Of a stretch of DNA of 64,000 nucleotides, positions 36,556 to 48,500 are shown one piece after another; position 1 is the stretch's first letter; every line of letters starts with the position of its first letter. The translations under genes were made by a program, and so were the position numbers. This stretch comes from Allium sativum (taxonomy: Eukaryota > Streptophyta > Magnoliopsida > Asparagales > Amaryllidaceae), in the NCBI GenBank assembly GCA_030737875.1, contig CM060915.1, positions 633,766,786-633,830,785 on the forward strand. The letters run 5' to 3'. The notes beneath the pieces were generated by a model. The model ran no database searches, was not told the origin of the DNA, and saw nothing but the letters and a program-made list of their open reading frames with translations.

Positions 36556-39500
36556 TGTAACAACCCGGAAATGCGAGCCAATTTAAAATTTTGTTTTGGC
36601 AATTTTCGTGAATTTTGAACATTTAAAATGAATTATTTTAAATAATATCGACGAGAAATTTATTTTGAATATATTTAGAACGTATATATTTATATACGTT
36701 GTCATATTTATATACGTCGTCGTTAGAATAGAATAATTATATTTAATTATAAAAGGAATTGAAAGTGGCGCGGTAGTTCGATAATTCGATTTCAAACTTC
36801 AAATGAACATACCGGATGCGAAATAAACCGGATTTCAGTGAAACCGAAAATAATGGAATCTAATTGAGAATATCTTTCCAACAAATCCGGAAAATCGAAA
36901 TTTCATAGCGGGAATAGAAAGATATGTCCAGTTGAAATTTCAGAATAGTCGCTATGGAATTCAGGCCCTTAAAAATAGCAATTTTGCAAACGACCTCGGA
37001 TTTCGACGAAACCACTTTTGTTGTTTCCGGGATGTAAAGTTATTGCTAGGTTTCAAATTTCATAATTTTTCGAATCAATTTGTGAGCGTGGCAAAGGAAA
37101 ACGCGTTTGACCAGTTTCAGTTGATTTTAATCGACTGGAAAATGGTCATTTTTCCAAACGGTCTCAGAATTCGACGAAACTAGTTTTGTTAGGACCGTAT
37201 CATCAATACGAAGCTAGGATATATTTTTCGAGAATTTTTCTAGTTAGTATGTGGCCCGGTAAATTGAAATGCACGTTCAAATTCAATATATAGATTTATA
37301 TTTTGATTTTGACGGAAACTGATCGAAACGATTGAATCAGCTTACGATACATATCCCCCATTGTGTTCAGAATGAGGGTAATTAGCTATGGACGACAGGC
37401 GGTGGGTCCCGTTTCGAGTTCGAAAATAAAAGCACCTTTTTGAAATTAAATTAATTAAATAAATAAAAAGTATCTCCCTTCTCCTATATGCCTTCAGCCC
37501 CCCCCCGTCACTTTCAATTTCGATTAAAGAAGAAAAAAAAAAGAAGAAAAAAACCTAACACCATCACGTCGCCCACCCCTATACTGCCGCAGCCGCCGCT
37601 TCTTCTTCCCCCTCCGCCCTCTGCGCCGCCATCCCTCTTTCCTCCCCTCCCTTCAATCTCTCTCCACCGAACCCTCCTCCTCCCTGTTCATTCGAAGGAA
37701 CCCAGACCCGAAGGAACCACACCGCGAGCCACCCAAACCCCATCGCCACCCTGAAGCCGACCCCCTCCGCCTCTGATCGACAGTGGGCCCTCCTCCATTC
37801 GAAGCAAACCAGTCCTCTCCTCCTCCAAACGATAAAAACTGTGAGCCTCTCTTTTAATTTCATTTTAAATTCGGCTTTTTTATTAGGAGGTAGAGTATAA
37901 AAATATAATTTTTATATGATGTAGAAGACAAAAATATGATTTTTACATTATAGAAGTGTTAAAGATTTGATCTTTATATATGTAGTGAATCAAAAATATG
38001 ATTTTTACTTGTGTAGAGTATTAAAAATATGATCTTTATATAGTAGAAGATATAAAAATACTATATTTATATAAGTAATGTATTGAAGATAGAATTTGTA
38101 TATAATAGAGAATATAAAAATAAAATCTTTATATTTAAAAAGGCGAAATCTTTATATAAAGAATAGCGTGGTAAAAATATAATCTTTATTGTATAAACAT
38201 CGTTGTAAAAGTAGAATTTTTATCTATATAGTAGCGATGTAATATATAGTAGCGATGTAAAAGTAGAATTTTTATCTATATAGTAGCGATGTAAAAATAG
38301 AATTTTTATCTATATAGTAGCGATGTAAAAGTAGAATTTTTATCTATATAGTAGCGACGTAAAAATAGAATTTTTATTTACATAGTAGCGATGTAAAAAT
38401 AGAATTTTTATCTATAAAGTAGTAGTATAAAAATATATTTTTTATATACATAGCAACAATATAAAAATGTGATTTTTATATATGTAGTGGCTACGGGCAA
38501 CGAAAGTGACAAAGGGAGAGAACAGTGATGATTTCCTACATTTGAAGTGTCGTGGAGTTGGGATAGCTTTGGTGAGAACTTCTCACTCTAAATTTCTTTT
38601 TCTAGTTATATATATATATATACTAGGATGCAGACGGTGCTTAGCAGCACCCGACACCCGTCGTCCACAGACCATGGACAGCTTGTATGCTTGTTTGTTG
38701 TGTTGTGAATTTGTTTGTGATATTGATGTGAAATCGATAATAAGTTGTAGATGGTTGAAATAAATTAATTATCGTTGAAAATATAATTTTTAAAGTGAAT
38801 GTGAATAAATGAATATTTATAAACAAATCGGCCGATTTGTTTATATACACTGATTTGACTGATATTGATTGGAATGATAAATTTTACACATCGCCCAACT
38901 GCACAAATAAAAATCTGTGTTTATTGATTTGAAACCCCACACGGGTGTTGGGATGATATTTGGTGTACACTAATCCCAATTGTTTAATTATATGTCGATC
39001 GATTGGTCGACAAACTGTGTAAGCATTAATTATTTATATTTGATGCTTATGCAGTTGTGTGGTGCACTTTGGATGATGGTTGATTGTTTATTATTGCTAT
39101 TGTATACATGTGTTGTATGGAATCCATATAATTAACGTTATATGGTAATTGTTTGGGCCTCATTCCAATCGAGAAAATAATGAATATTATAAAAATAAAA
39201 TTCATGTGTTGAATATAAAAATAGTCATGTGTTGATGATATTTATGTGTTGAAACTATTTATGTGTTGAGTAAAATATTTTAACAATAAAATTTACATCT
39301 TTATCATATTTAAAATTAGAAACTACTTTATGGTGGTGTCTGATTTAAAAATCAAACGATAGATGCCATAATTTTATAAATTATATTACATAACAAAAAT
39401 AGTCGTGTGTTGACAGTACTCATGTGTTGAGATTAGTCGTGTGTTGAAAGAAATATAGAATCATGTGTTGAATGGAATAAATATTCGTTTGTTGAATAGA

Positions 39501-41179
39501 ATAACGAATTTATTGAAATATATAAAGCCGTGTTGATTAGAGTTGCGCTGTTTTAACGTGAACGATATTTATATCGATTATATTCGTTTTTATAATGAAT
39601 ATAGAAAAGGTAGTGATTTCAAAATATAATGTTTTGAAAATATTATCATTTATATAGTAATGATATGAAATATTCAATTTTGATTTGAAATTGAATATAG
39701 AGTTGAAATGGTCTTGAAAACAAATTTAAAACAATTTATAAAATACGTTTTAAAAGGAAATCGATGAAATATATATAATACATATATATATATATATATT
39801 ATATATAATGGCCTGAATAGCACGCGCCGCGCAGCGGTAGTTCGTGAATTTCGACCATTGACTTCGAATTGACATTACGGGAGATCCGACTATCTGATTC
39901 TCCTAAAACAGGAACCGTTGGGTTCGTATCGAAAAGAGCTTTCCAATGAATATTAGAAATTTGAAATCTAACGGTTGGATTTGGAATTATGTCCAAATCA
40001 AATTTGGAAAAGGTCGTTGTAAGTGCAGTTCGATGGCCGTTGATGGAAATCGACTGTACGGGCCTTGATAAAATTATTAAAAATATCAATAATTTGTGTA
40101 AAATCATAATATATGAATTGGAAAGAACGAGGATGAAAAATCCCACATTTGAAAAGATAAAAATAGATTTTTATCGAAATGAACTAGTTTTGAACTAGAA
40201 TTAAAATCAATTTATTTTTGAAATAAATAAATTGAATTTGAATTGGTTTTGAAAATAACCAGAATTTCCAATATATATAAAGTGGAAGTGGATTTGAATC
40301 GAAATTGTCTTTGGAATATTTCGATGTTGGATTCCGTGATTATACAGATATTGTTATGGGAATTTGAATGATATATTTATATCGTTATTTCCAATACGAT
40401 ATTTGTTGGTTTCAGAATTTGATATTGAATATAAGCCGGTATATTTTCTATTCAGAGCCTTGTATTTAATATCAAACGTGATTTGGGTTTGTCGTGAATC
40501 GTGTTTTATGTGACATTGGTTCTTTAACCCAGTTAAAGAAAAGATATTGATTTTTGAGAAGATTAAAACTAAGTGGAGTTTTAATGAATCTGTAATCAAA
40601 TTGAAATGTGAATTGATAATTTAAATTATCAAAATTGGAAAATGATCGAGAATGGAGTATCACCTGTTTTTCTCCAAAGCGATAGTTAAATCTTTAATTA
40701 GATTTGAACGTGAAATGTTAATTAACTTTACCGATAACACCGTGGTGTTATATATGGAGTATTATCAGTTTTGCTCCATGGGATTAATAGGTTGGAATTG
40801 GGAAATAAAATAAACAATGACTTCGGTGTGGTTCGCTAATCCCGACTAGTTTGGAAAACCATAATATGGTTTGAAATGATATCCAAGGGAAGATTAAAGT
40901 ATAAATTTAGAAGAATTTATCTTTGATAAAATTAATAGGAACCTATTCCCTAAGAATGTGATTTTGTGAATAAAAGGATATTCTGAATTGGAATGAGGTG
41001 TTTGTTGTGTTTGTGTAACATTTGTTTATCGTATACGTGGGTTATTCAGAAAGACCGGGTTTATACCCATTCTGAATAATTGATTCGACGAGATGTCGAA
41101 GATGAAGACGGTGGTTGAAGACCGGAAGTCTTCACATCGTTTGGGTGATTACTGATGATCTCGATTAGGTTGTACACCC
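36556..41179 (+). repeat. LARD-2 3' LTR, first segment
   Basis: Starts TGTAACAACCCGG. It holds the upstream module (36765-37230), C-rich leader (about 37478-37845), 34-base array (38200-38425), pyrimidine/TATA/hairpin segment (38584-38680), the empty site for LARD-1 (39230-39234) and the second module (39835-40195). The copia element interrupts it after CACCC at 41175-41179. Confidence 0.93.
38200..38425 (+). repeat. 34-base tandem array in LARD-2 3' LTR
   Basis: Six to seven units of the same GTAGCGATGTAAAA(A/G)TAG family as at 20404-20600, including one shortened unit near 38240. The two arrays have changed independently since insertion. Confidence 0.88.
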
Positions 41180-42314
41180 TGAATGTGTCGATAGACGACT
41201 TTAGGCAGGATCAGTAATATGGATATGCGGAATATATAATATATACTAAGAAAGATCTCACAGTAGCAATATCACAGATAAGTAAATGCAGTAATAGAAA
41301 AATCACACCAGGGATTTTTATACTGGTTCGGAGCACCGTCCTATGTCCAGTCCCAGATCTCCTATCTGGAATTTCACTAAACACTATCCTCACTTAACCC
41401 TGAGGAAAACAGGTTCACAACATCCGAGCAGCCGAACGGGATTTCATGCTTCTATCAACACGAGGACTTCACAACTCGCCTCTTACAACACCGAGGACTT
41501 CACAACTCGCCTCTTACAACACCGAGGACTTCAAACAAGATATAAACTTGTAGCTTGGCAATGTGTGTTCTTAACAACACGAATTTGTCAATTCTTGTAC
41601 AACCTTCCTATAATCTTATCCTCAAATATGATTTTGATATTATGAAGATTAGGAAGATGATATCGTTGTTTGAATCTAAAGAATAATATATAGATTCAAG
41701 GATTCAAATAACGATATATGAGAATAGTGAGCATTTGAATGCTTTTAAAGAGTAAGAATGAAATCAGCACTTAGATAGCAAGAATAGAAAGAATTGTTGT
41801 TATTAAAAAATGATGATTTCATGATGCTTTTATATAGGATGGAGAGATGTAATCATTAGTGAAGAGAAACCATGAAAAGAGATGATTTTTGGCCAAGAGA
41901 AAGGATCATAACCATTGATGAAATAGGGTGTCTATTCGAAAAGATGGCTTCAGTTCGTAGACCAGCCGACTGGTAAAAAATGACCAGTAGACTGGTGTTT
42001 GAATATATGTACGTTATATATATATATATGTGTGCACGTTCATTGTGCATTCTGCACAGAAACGGTCGACCACCTATATATGAACCGGTTGACCGGTTTC
42101 TGTTAGTATGCACAATGAATGTGCATACATGTATAAACATATATATATATATATATTCAAACCATATAGGAATATGATTATTTGAGGATAGATTTTAACA
42201 TATTTATCTACACTCATACTCTAAATAATCAACCTATACCATCGAATATCTTCTTTTTGTCGATCTTGAATTTCTCCTTGTCATTGATCAAAACACCTTG
42301 AATTCCTTGACTCA
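41180..42314 (-). repeat. Copia 3' LTR (left copy)
   Basis: On the minus strand it starts TGAGTCAAGGAATTC at 42314. It contains palindrome pairs at 42065-42093 and 41965-41992, TATATA runs between them and a GCAC-containing inverted repeat. A 25-30 base triplicated segment (ACTTCACAACTCGCCTCTTA) lies near 41465-41530. The 60- to 100-codon frames here are not genes. Confidence 0.93.
41960..42100 (-). promoter_or_regulatory. Copia LTR palindrome pairs flanking TATA runs (left LTR)
   Basis: On the plus strand: GCCGAC (41965) and GTAGAC (41987), 22 bases apart, then TA-rich DNA, then GTCGAC (42065) and GTTGAC (42088), 23 bases apart. The right LTR has better-preserved versions, ACCAGTCGACTGGT near 51110 and ACCGGTCGACCGGT near 51225, both perfect 14-base palindromes. 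Sirevirus LTRs are known for dense inverted repeats around the core promoter, so this is the likely promoter. Confidence 0.6.
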
Positions 42315-42455
42315 ACATTCTCCCCCTTTTTGATTGATGACAATATAGATCTGAAAGAATTTATTACTCCCCCCAAATGTATACTCCCCCTGAAATACAT
42401 ACTTAAGAAATATCTGCAAAACACAATGTTAGTAACATTTTCTCCCCCTTTGTCA
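42315..42455 (-). other. Multiple polypurine tracts of the copia element
   Basis: Four pyrimidine runs on the plus strand, i.e. purine tracts in element sense: TTCTCCCCCTTTTT (about 42318-42333), ACTCCCCCCAAA (about 42366-42377), ACTCCCCCTGAA (about 42382-42393) and TTCTCCCCCTTTG (about 42439-42451). Tandem extra polypurine tracts are characteristic of Sireviruses. The first, adjacent to the LTR, would be the functional one. Confidence 0.85.
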
Positions 42456-42666
42456 TCGACAAAAAGGAGTAGAGATTACACAAGTTATAAACAACACGAT
42501 AAGCATTTAACATAGTAGCATATTATACAACCCAAGCACCAAAAGCAAGTCAAGTACCAAATGTTTTAAGACGTACACGCCAAAAATAAATACGATACTA
42601 TTTACATACAAGTTCCATTTAAGTTTTTGCAAAATAAAACATAAAGCATATATGAATGATAACAAA

Positions 42667-44008
42667 CTAGTGCGATGGAGAATCGGATTCCGTAGATTCA
42701 GAATGAATCACTATCCTTCCACCTCCTTCCTTGTCTCCTTCATCTTGAATGACTTCTTCGTTGTCGTCGTCATCTTCTTCCTCCTCGGTCTCGTGAGATC
42801 CACGACCACGTCCAGTATTAGTTCCTGAACTTGCGCCTTCCTCGGATGATGACCATGTAAATGTTGGAGGCATGGGTCGTTTTCCCGGATCTTGTATTTG
42901 AGTGGAAGAAGAGGTCGATACACATGAAATTGCTTCCCAAATAGTGCAGAAGAAAGAATTAAGCTTGGAGAACCGTTTATCGAGCTTTGTGTCTAAACGG
43001 TCGAGTTTGGTGTCGGTTCGTTTAAGTCTAGCTTCTTAAAGAAATTGGTTTTGTGCAATTTGTGCAAGTGAGTCCTTAGTTGACGAAGAGGGTTCAAGGA
43101 GTTTAACTTCCTCCGGTTTAGGCTTGGGAGTAGTAGGAGGAGCAGTTTCTGAAGGACCTTGTTCTTGGTATTGATTAAACGGAATGATATTAATACAAGG
43201 TCAGGGAGCTTCATCCTTTTTCGGGTTGCTTTGTCGATGCACTTTGGCTTGGAGATTTTAGAATCACAAGACGGGACTCCACAATCGATTAAAAGCCGCA
43301 TTCAAATTCATTGTAAAATATATGTGGCCTTTTGCGATTATTAACAAGCAAAATCTCGTCGAAGATCATGTTTATCCAATTTATTTCAATATCTCCATAA
43401 ATCGCATATAAAGCCTTGAAATTTTCTTTGTAAATGGCATCAAAGTTTCCAACCCTCGGCAATAAAGAATGGATGAGGGTATGATGAATAACACGAGCCG
43501 TAGGGCGCAAGTTAATCGCCTTGGTACTAATTTTATGATCCTCGATGAACTGATGACTAACTCTATCACGAGTATGAACGGTGCAAAAGTCATAAGAAAA
43601 ATCTCTTCCGCTATTAGGTGAACCGAGTACCATAGCCATTCGTTCCTTGGAAATGAAAATATGATGACCACAAACTACGGACCAAAGGCAATTCGCTGCA
43701 TTTTCTGGCTTGAATTTTTGTAGGTTAAGGTTGGCATAGAACAATTTAATCATAATATGATTAATTTCTGCATTGTTCTTATCAAAAGTAAGTAGAGATT
43801 TTATACGAGCCTTAACTAATTGTTCTTCAACATCATATAGGATAAAAGCATTGAGATTTATGAAAGAACCTTCATGGATTGTGAAATCCTTCATGGCATT
43901 CCATCGTCTCACAGCAATAGGATCCATGAGCCATTGTTTTATGTTGGAATCTATTGGTTGGAGAGAAGTGGAGGATGATTTCTTTTGTTTCTTCCGAGGA
44001 GGTGCCAT
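42667..44008 (-). pseudogene. Accessory reading frame 2 of the copia element (plant-transposon-protein-like), broken
   Basis: The frame opens at an ATG at 44008 (MAPPRKKQKK, a basic start) and is intact for 239 residues. The body has WNAMKDFTIHEGSFI and MIKLFYANLNL, close in style to the 'putative plant transposon protein' domain (Pfam PF20167, recalled, not searched). That domain occurs in extra frames of plant retroelements and has an FYANL motif. After the stop at 43289 the reading continues, with a frameshift near 43235 and stops near 43205 and 43037, through a Pro/Lys/Ser linker into an acidic tail with EEEEDDDD ending SPSH at 42667. Original length was roughly 445 residues. It follows pol and precedes the polypurine tracts, where Sireviruses carry env-like or unknown frames. 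Its function is unknown. Confidence 0.65.
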
Positions 44009-44139
44009 TGAATTTGAAGAAATTAAAACGAAATTTTTGGAATTCTAAGAGTTTGAGAAGAGGGAAGTATAAAAACAAAGTGAAGGGATGTTTAGGAGAT
44101 AAATCGACGTATCGATTGGGGGCAAAAATTCTGGAAAAC

Positions 44140-44445
44140 GCATGACAGGTCGACCGGTTTTTATGGACCAGTCGACTGGTTACTGGGTAAATATGTTCCA
44201 GAGAAGTTTGCCGGTCGACCGGTGGATTTTAAATGGTCGACTGGTTCCTGGAGGAAATTAATTCCAGAGGACATTACCGTCGACCGGTGGAAATAAAACG
44301 GCCGACTGGTAAGCATTTGAGATGAAAAATTTCCAGAGAGTTGAACGGTCGACTAGTATTTTTAGACGGTCGACCGTTTCAAGTATATGATCATTTCCAG
44401 AGATAAAACGGTCGACTGGTCCAAAAATACAGTCGACCGTTCTGC
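44140..44445. repeat. Phased array of ten GTCGAC palindromes upstream of accessory frame 2
   Basis: GTCGAC (one variant GCCGAC) starts at 44149, 44171, 44214, 44236, 44279, 44301, 44348, 44369, 44411 and 44432. Distances alternate 22, 43, 22, 43, 22, 47, 21, 42, 21, i.e. five ~65-base units with two sites each. Most sites sit in GGTCGACCGGT or GGTCGACTGGT, and each unit also contains CCAGAG. In element sense the array lies 130-440 bases before the accessory ATG at 44008, so a promoter or enhancer role is possible (inference). Confidence 0.9.
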
Positions 44446-44675
44446 TTGAAAATTGTTTTTCTGGCTTGAAAAGATTATATACTGTCATATAACTTGAAAT
44501 TTATTCTAACTCAAAATGAATTCGAATGAAGAATGTGAAAACAAATACAACAATAAAAAATTATTTTGCAATACGAAAACAACATAACTTAATGAAAGGT
44601 AGATGACTTGTCTTCGGATATTTCATGAATATTCGAAACTCTCGGCGTCCATGGCGACCAATTTTCTCTTGATCC

Positions 44676-45083
44676 TTAATTTCTCGCATAATTACGGTCC
44701 CATGAGTTAGGACTTCGAGATGTAGACGGAGGGTGTGGCATTGGTATTGGTTCGTGTACCCCATGTCTATCTGTGCTAAAGAAAAATGACGCCATTCGTT
44801 CTAAGAGAGTTAAACGATCAGATGTGAGTTTTTGTTCATAATGCAGTTGACGCTGGAGATCCAACTGATGTATCTGGTAGTGATGAATTTCATTAATCTT
44901 CTCTCTTGTACCTAGAGAACAAAATAATGCTTTCTTAGCTCGTTTGGGTTTGGGTGTATGTCTAGGAATATGCGAACATTCCGGTCTGCTCTTCGGTGTT
45001 TTCGGAGAGTAGTACTCGTTTGGTTCGGAGCTAGTGACCGAGATGTGAGACCGTTGAGCACATTCATCACATATGTGTGCCAT
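44676..45083 (-). CDS. Accessory reading frame 1 of the copia element, 135 residues, unknown
   Basis: An uninterrupted frame from an ATG at 45083 to a stop at 44676, between the end of pol and the GTCGAC array, on the pol strand. Visible features are a CDEC pair near residue 5, a Ser/Pro-rich stretch with the basic patch PKPKRAKK near residue 50, a Gln/His/Leu-rich helical-looking segment (about 70-100), and a Pro/Ser-rich end. I recognise no family. It could be an independent accessory protein, or a second exon or downstream part of a longer env-like or transposon-protein frame. It is the only copia frame here without a visible lesion, but its short length makes chance survival possible. Confidence 0.4.
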   Translation of the reverse strand: MAHICDECAQRSHISVTSSEPNEYYSPKTPKSRPECSHIPRHTPKPKRAKKALFCSLGTREKINEIHHYQIHQLDLQRQLHYEQKLTSDRLTLLERMASFFFSTDRHGVHEPIPMPHPPSTSRSPNSWDRNYARN

Positions 45084-45326
45084 AAGAGTATATGGACTTG
45101 TGTACGAATGTTAAAACTAGACACTAAGAAAGTGATGCAGAAAACAATAAGAAGGAGTATGTATTTATAGCTTTTACGAAGTAGGAAGTAATGGATGGAA
45201 AGCATTCAGAGAATATGAACCAATCAAAGTTTGTAAAGCTCAAAATGAATTGCTAATAATAGTAAAAGATTATTAATTAGCTAAATTAAAAAACAAATGA
45301 ATGTACCGGCTAGAAAAGAACTCAAT

Positions 45327-45328
<2 letters not shown>

Positions 45329-45366
<38 letters not shown>
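45329..45366. repeat. (TA)n microsatellite at the end of pol
   Basis: About 18 TA dinucleotides start just where the last recognisable pol residues end. It has probably replaced or hidden the original pol stop codon. Confidence 0.9.
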
Positions 45367-45367
<1 letters not shown>

Positions 45368-48300
45368 TGTACACCAAGTTTGTTTCTGGAAATCAAGCCG
45401 AGCTCTCTACGTAAAGAGATAAAACTAGATTCGAGTAAAGGCTTGGTAAAAATGTCTGCTAATTGGTTGTCAGTCTGGACTTATTCGAGACATGTTGTTC
45501 CTTTTTCAATATTATCTCTTAAGAAATGATGTCGAATATCAATGTGCTTTGTTCGGGAATGATTGATTGGATTTTTTGATAAATTGATTGTGCTTATGTT
45601 ATCACAATATATGATGGACTTTGATAAATGAATATCGAAATCTCGAAGTGTTTGTTGCATATATAAAACTTGAGTACAAGCTAGAGCAGCTGATATGTAT
45701 TCAGCTTCACATGTGGAGAGTGAAACGCAATTTTGTTTCTTACTAAACCAAGAGACAAGTGATTTTCCAATAAAATGGCACGTACCACTTGTACTCTTTC
45801 TATCCGTGCGAGAGCCACAGAAATCAGCATCGCTATACGATACAAATTCCAATGGACAATATTTCGGGTAGAAAAGACCAAAGTCTTTGGTGTTATTAAG
45901 ATATCGTATTATTCATTTTACAGCTCGTAAATATGATTCTTTAGGATTAGCTTGAAACCTTGCACAAAAACAAACACTCATCATAATATCAGGACGACTT
46001 GCGGTAAGATACAGGAGAGAACTAATCATGCTTCTATATAACTTCTGGTCAACATTCTTACCATGTTCATCTTTTTCAAGATGTGTGGTCGTACTCATAG
46101 GAGTTGGTTTACCAGAGGTATTTTCTAAATCGAAGCGTTTGACTAAGTTTCCACAGTATTTTTCTTGACTAACAAAAATACCGTTAGAAAGTTGTTTGAT
46201 TTGAAGACCAAGGAAATACGATAGTTCTCCCATATGAGACATTTCAAATTCTTTGGTCATAATATTTGCAAACTCTTTGCAAAGTTCGTCGTTTGTTGAA
46301 CCAAAGATAATGTCGTCTACATATGTTTGGATAACTAATATATCTTTTTGAGAATGTTTAAAGAATAGAGTTTGATCAACTTTACCAATTTGAAATCCAG
46401 AATCGATAAGATAGCTTCTTAATCGTTCATACCAAGCACGAGGTGCTTGTTTCAATCCATATAAAGCTTTCTTAAGTTTATATACGTGATTAGGATATTT
46501 CTCATGTACGAACAAAGGAGGTAGTTCGACATATACATTCTCTTTGATAAATCCATTTAAAATGCACTTTTGACATCCATTTGATAAAGTTTAAAATCAT
46601 GATTACAAGCAAAGGACAGTAAAATTCGAATAGCTTCTAATCGAGCTACGGGAGCAAAGGTTTCTTCATAATCGATACCTTCTTCCTGATTATATCCTTG
46701 ACCTACTAATCTTGCTTTATTTCTGGTTATATTTCCTTGTTCGTCAGCCTTATTTTTATAGACCCATTTCGTACCAATGACTGACTGATCAGTCGGTCTT
46801 TGAACAAGTTCCCAGACATCATTGCGCTCGAACTGATTTAGTTCTTCTTTCATGGCAATGATCCGGTAATCATCAGTAGCAGCTTCTTTCGGATTCTTAG
46901 GTTCGATATTTGAAAGGAATGCGACATGACCCATTTGATTTAGTTGACTTCTTGTTCTAATTTGTGATGTTACTTCTCCAATAAAATTTTGAACTGGATG
47001 ATCTCTTAGAATTCTCGGAGGAGATCTAAATCTTGGCGGAGAAGATATTACAGCAGGTTGAGGGATATCGTCAACAATTTCTTAGTCAGAGTCGTTTTTT
47101 GTGATGACAGGATTATCAGTGACTATGGTTTCTTCGTCACCTGATACGATATGAGATGATTTAAAGAATTCATCAAACGAAACATGAAGTGATTCTTCAA
47201 TAGTTTTAATTCCCTTGTTAAATATACGATAGGCCTTGCTTCATTCCGAGTATCCGACAAATATACCTTCATCGGATTTGGAATCAAATTTTCCAAGATG
47301 GTATTTCGTATTTAAAATAAAGCATTTAGAACCGAAAACTTTGAAATATGAGATATTTGGTTTTCTTTGATTAAATAGCTCATAGGATGTATTTTTGGTT
47401 AGAGGTCGAATAGATACACGATTCAAAACATAACACGCAGTTGCAACAGCTTCTGCCCAAAAATGTTTTGGTAGAGTGGATCCATTTAATAATGTTCTTG
47501 CACATTCTTGTAAAGTCCGATTTTTCTGTTCTACAACTCCATTTTGTTGTGGAGTTCTAGGAAACGAAAAATTATGATTTATACCTTTCTTTGTGCAAAA
47601 ATGTTCAAAATCATTATTTTCGAACTCTCTGCCATGATCACTTCTTATGTTTTTAACTTTAAGCCCTTTTGATTTTTGAATTCTTTTGATGAAGGATTTG
47701 AAATGCTTGAAAGTGTCACTTTTGTTTTTCAAGAAAATTACCCATGTATATCGAGAATAATCGTCAACAATTACAAACACATATTGATTACGATTTATTG
47801 ACTGAACTTGTGTTTGTCCAAATAGATCCATATGTTATAGCTCCAATGGTTGTAATGTTGATATGACTTTCTTGGATTTGAAAGACGATTTGGTCAATTT
47901 TCCTAATTGACTTGCATCACAAAGATTATCAACCTTAAAGCTTACTTTGGGTAGTCCTTTAACTTGATCATTCTTGGCTAGCTTGTCAATAGTTCTGAAG
48001 TTTATGTGACAGAAACGTTTGTACCATAGCCATGGATCATTATCATTTGCTACAAGACACATATTTGAATTATGATTGGTATTCATATTCAGAATATAGA
48101 TGTTTCTATCTCTATATCCTTCAAAAGCTATATTTCGATCTTTATCTAAAATACTACATTTATTGTCCGAAAAAGAGATGTTAAAACATTTGTCGCACAG
48201 TTGACTGATACTTAGTAAATTATGTTTCAAATTCCTAACTAGCATGACATTAGTAATAAGAGGTAAGTTTGATGTACCGTAATTGTTCACATCGCCTTTG

Positions 48301-48479
48301 CCGATGATATAGCCTTTTGAATTATCTCCAAAAGTGACTGAGTCACCATTCGAATAAGTGATATTTGTAATAAGCTCTTGTCTCCAGTCATATGCTTCGA
48401 GCAACCACTGTCTAGTATCCAGTTTCCTCTTTTCTTTAGTGGGACCTGCAAAAAATAAAATTAAGTCCATGGTACCCAC
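45362..48479 (-). pseudogene. pol: Copia pol: protease, integrase, reverse transcriptase, RNase H (broken)
   Basis: Order on the minus strand: the aspartic protease motif WILDSGCS (48421-48398) followed by HMTGD, in a different frame from the sequence after it, so a frameshift lies there. Integrase zinc region and catalytic core (48050-47241) has DDYSRYTW, RSDHGREF and PQQNGVVEQKNRTL supplying the D, D and E; the HHCC finger has lost residues (the expected His of its start reads Tyr, a Cys reads Ser). A TAA interrupts just before HMDLFG (about 47832). Stops occur near 47240 and in the linker near 47080. RT (46934-45913) has [19 protein letters not shown], a frameshift near 46558, LYGLKQAPRAWY and the catalytic YVDDIIFG; a TGA follows ESYLRAVK at 45913. 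RNase H (about 45860-45362) has SDADFCG, CEAEYI and LADIFTKPL, the last after another stop at 45481. Family-typical order and near full length, but non-functional. Confidence 0.93.
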
Positions 48480-48500
48480 CTTTTTATAGGGTCCTAAGAG

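Noticed and set aside
37488..37863. Pro/Ser-rich plus-strand and Gly/Arg-rich minus-strand frames in the C-rich tract (also 19788-20069)
   Set aside because: Open frames on both strands in a C-rich block are expected from composition. The plus-strand frame is not kept open in the sister LTR.
43773..44145. Plus-strand frames opposite the accessory gene
   Set aside because: They are antisense shadows of the minus-strand frame starting at 44008, with no domain.
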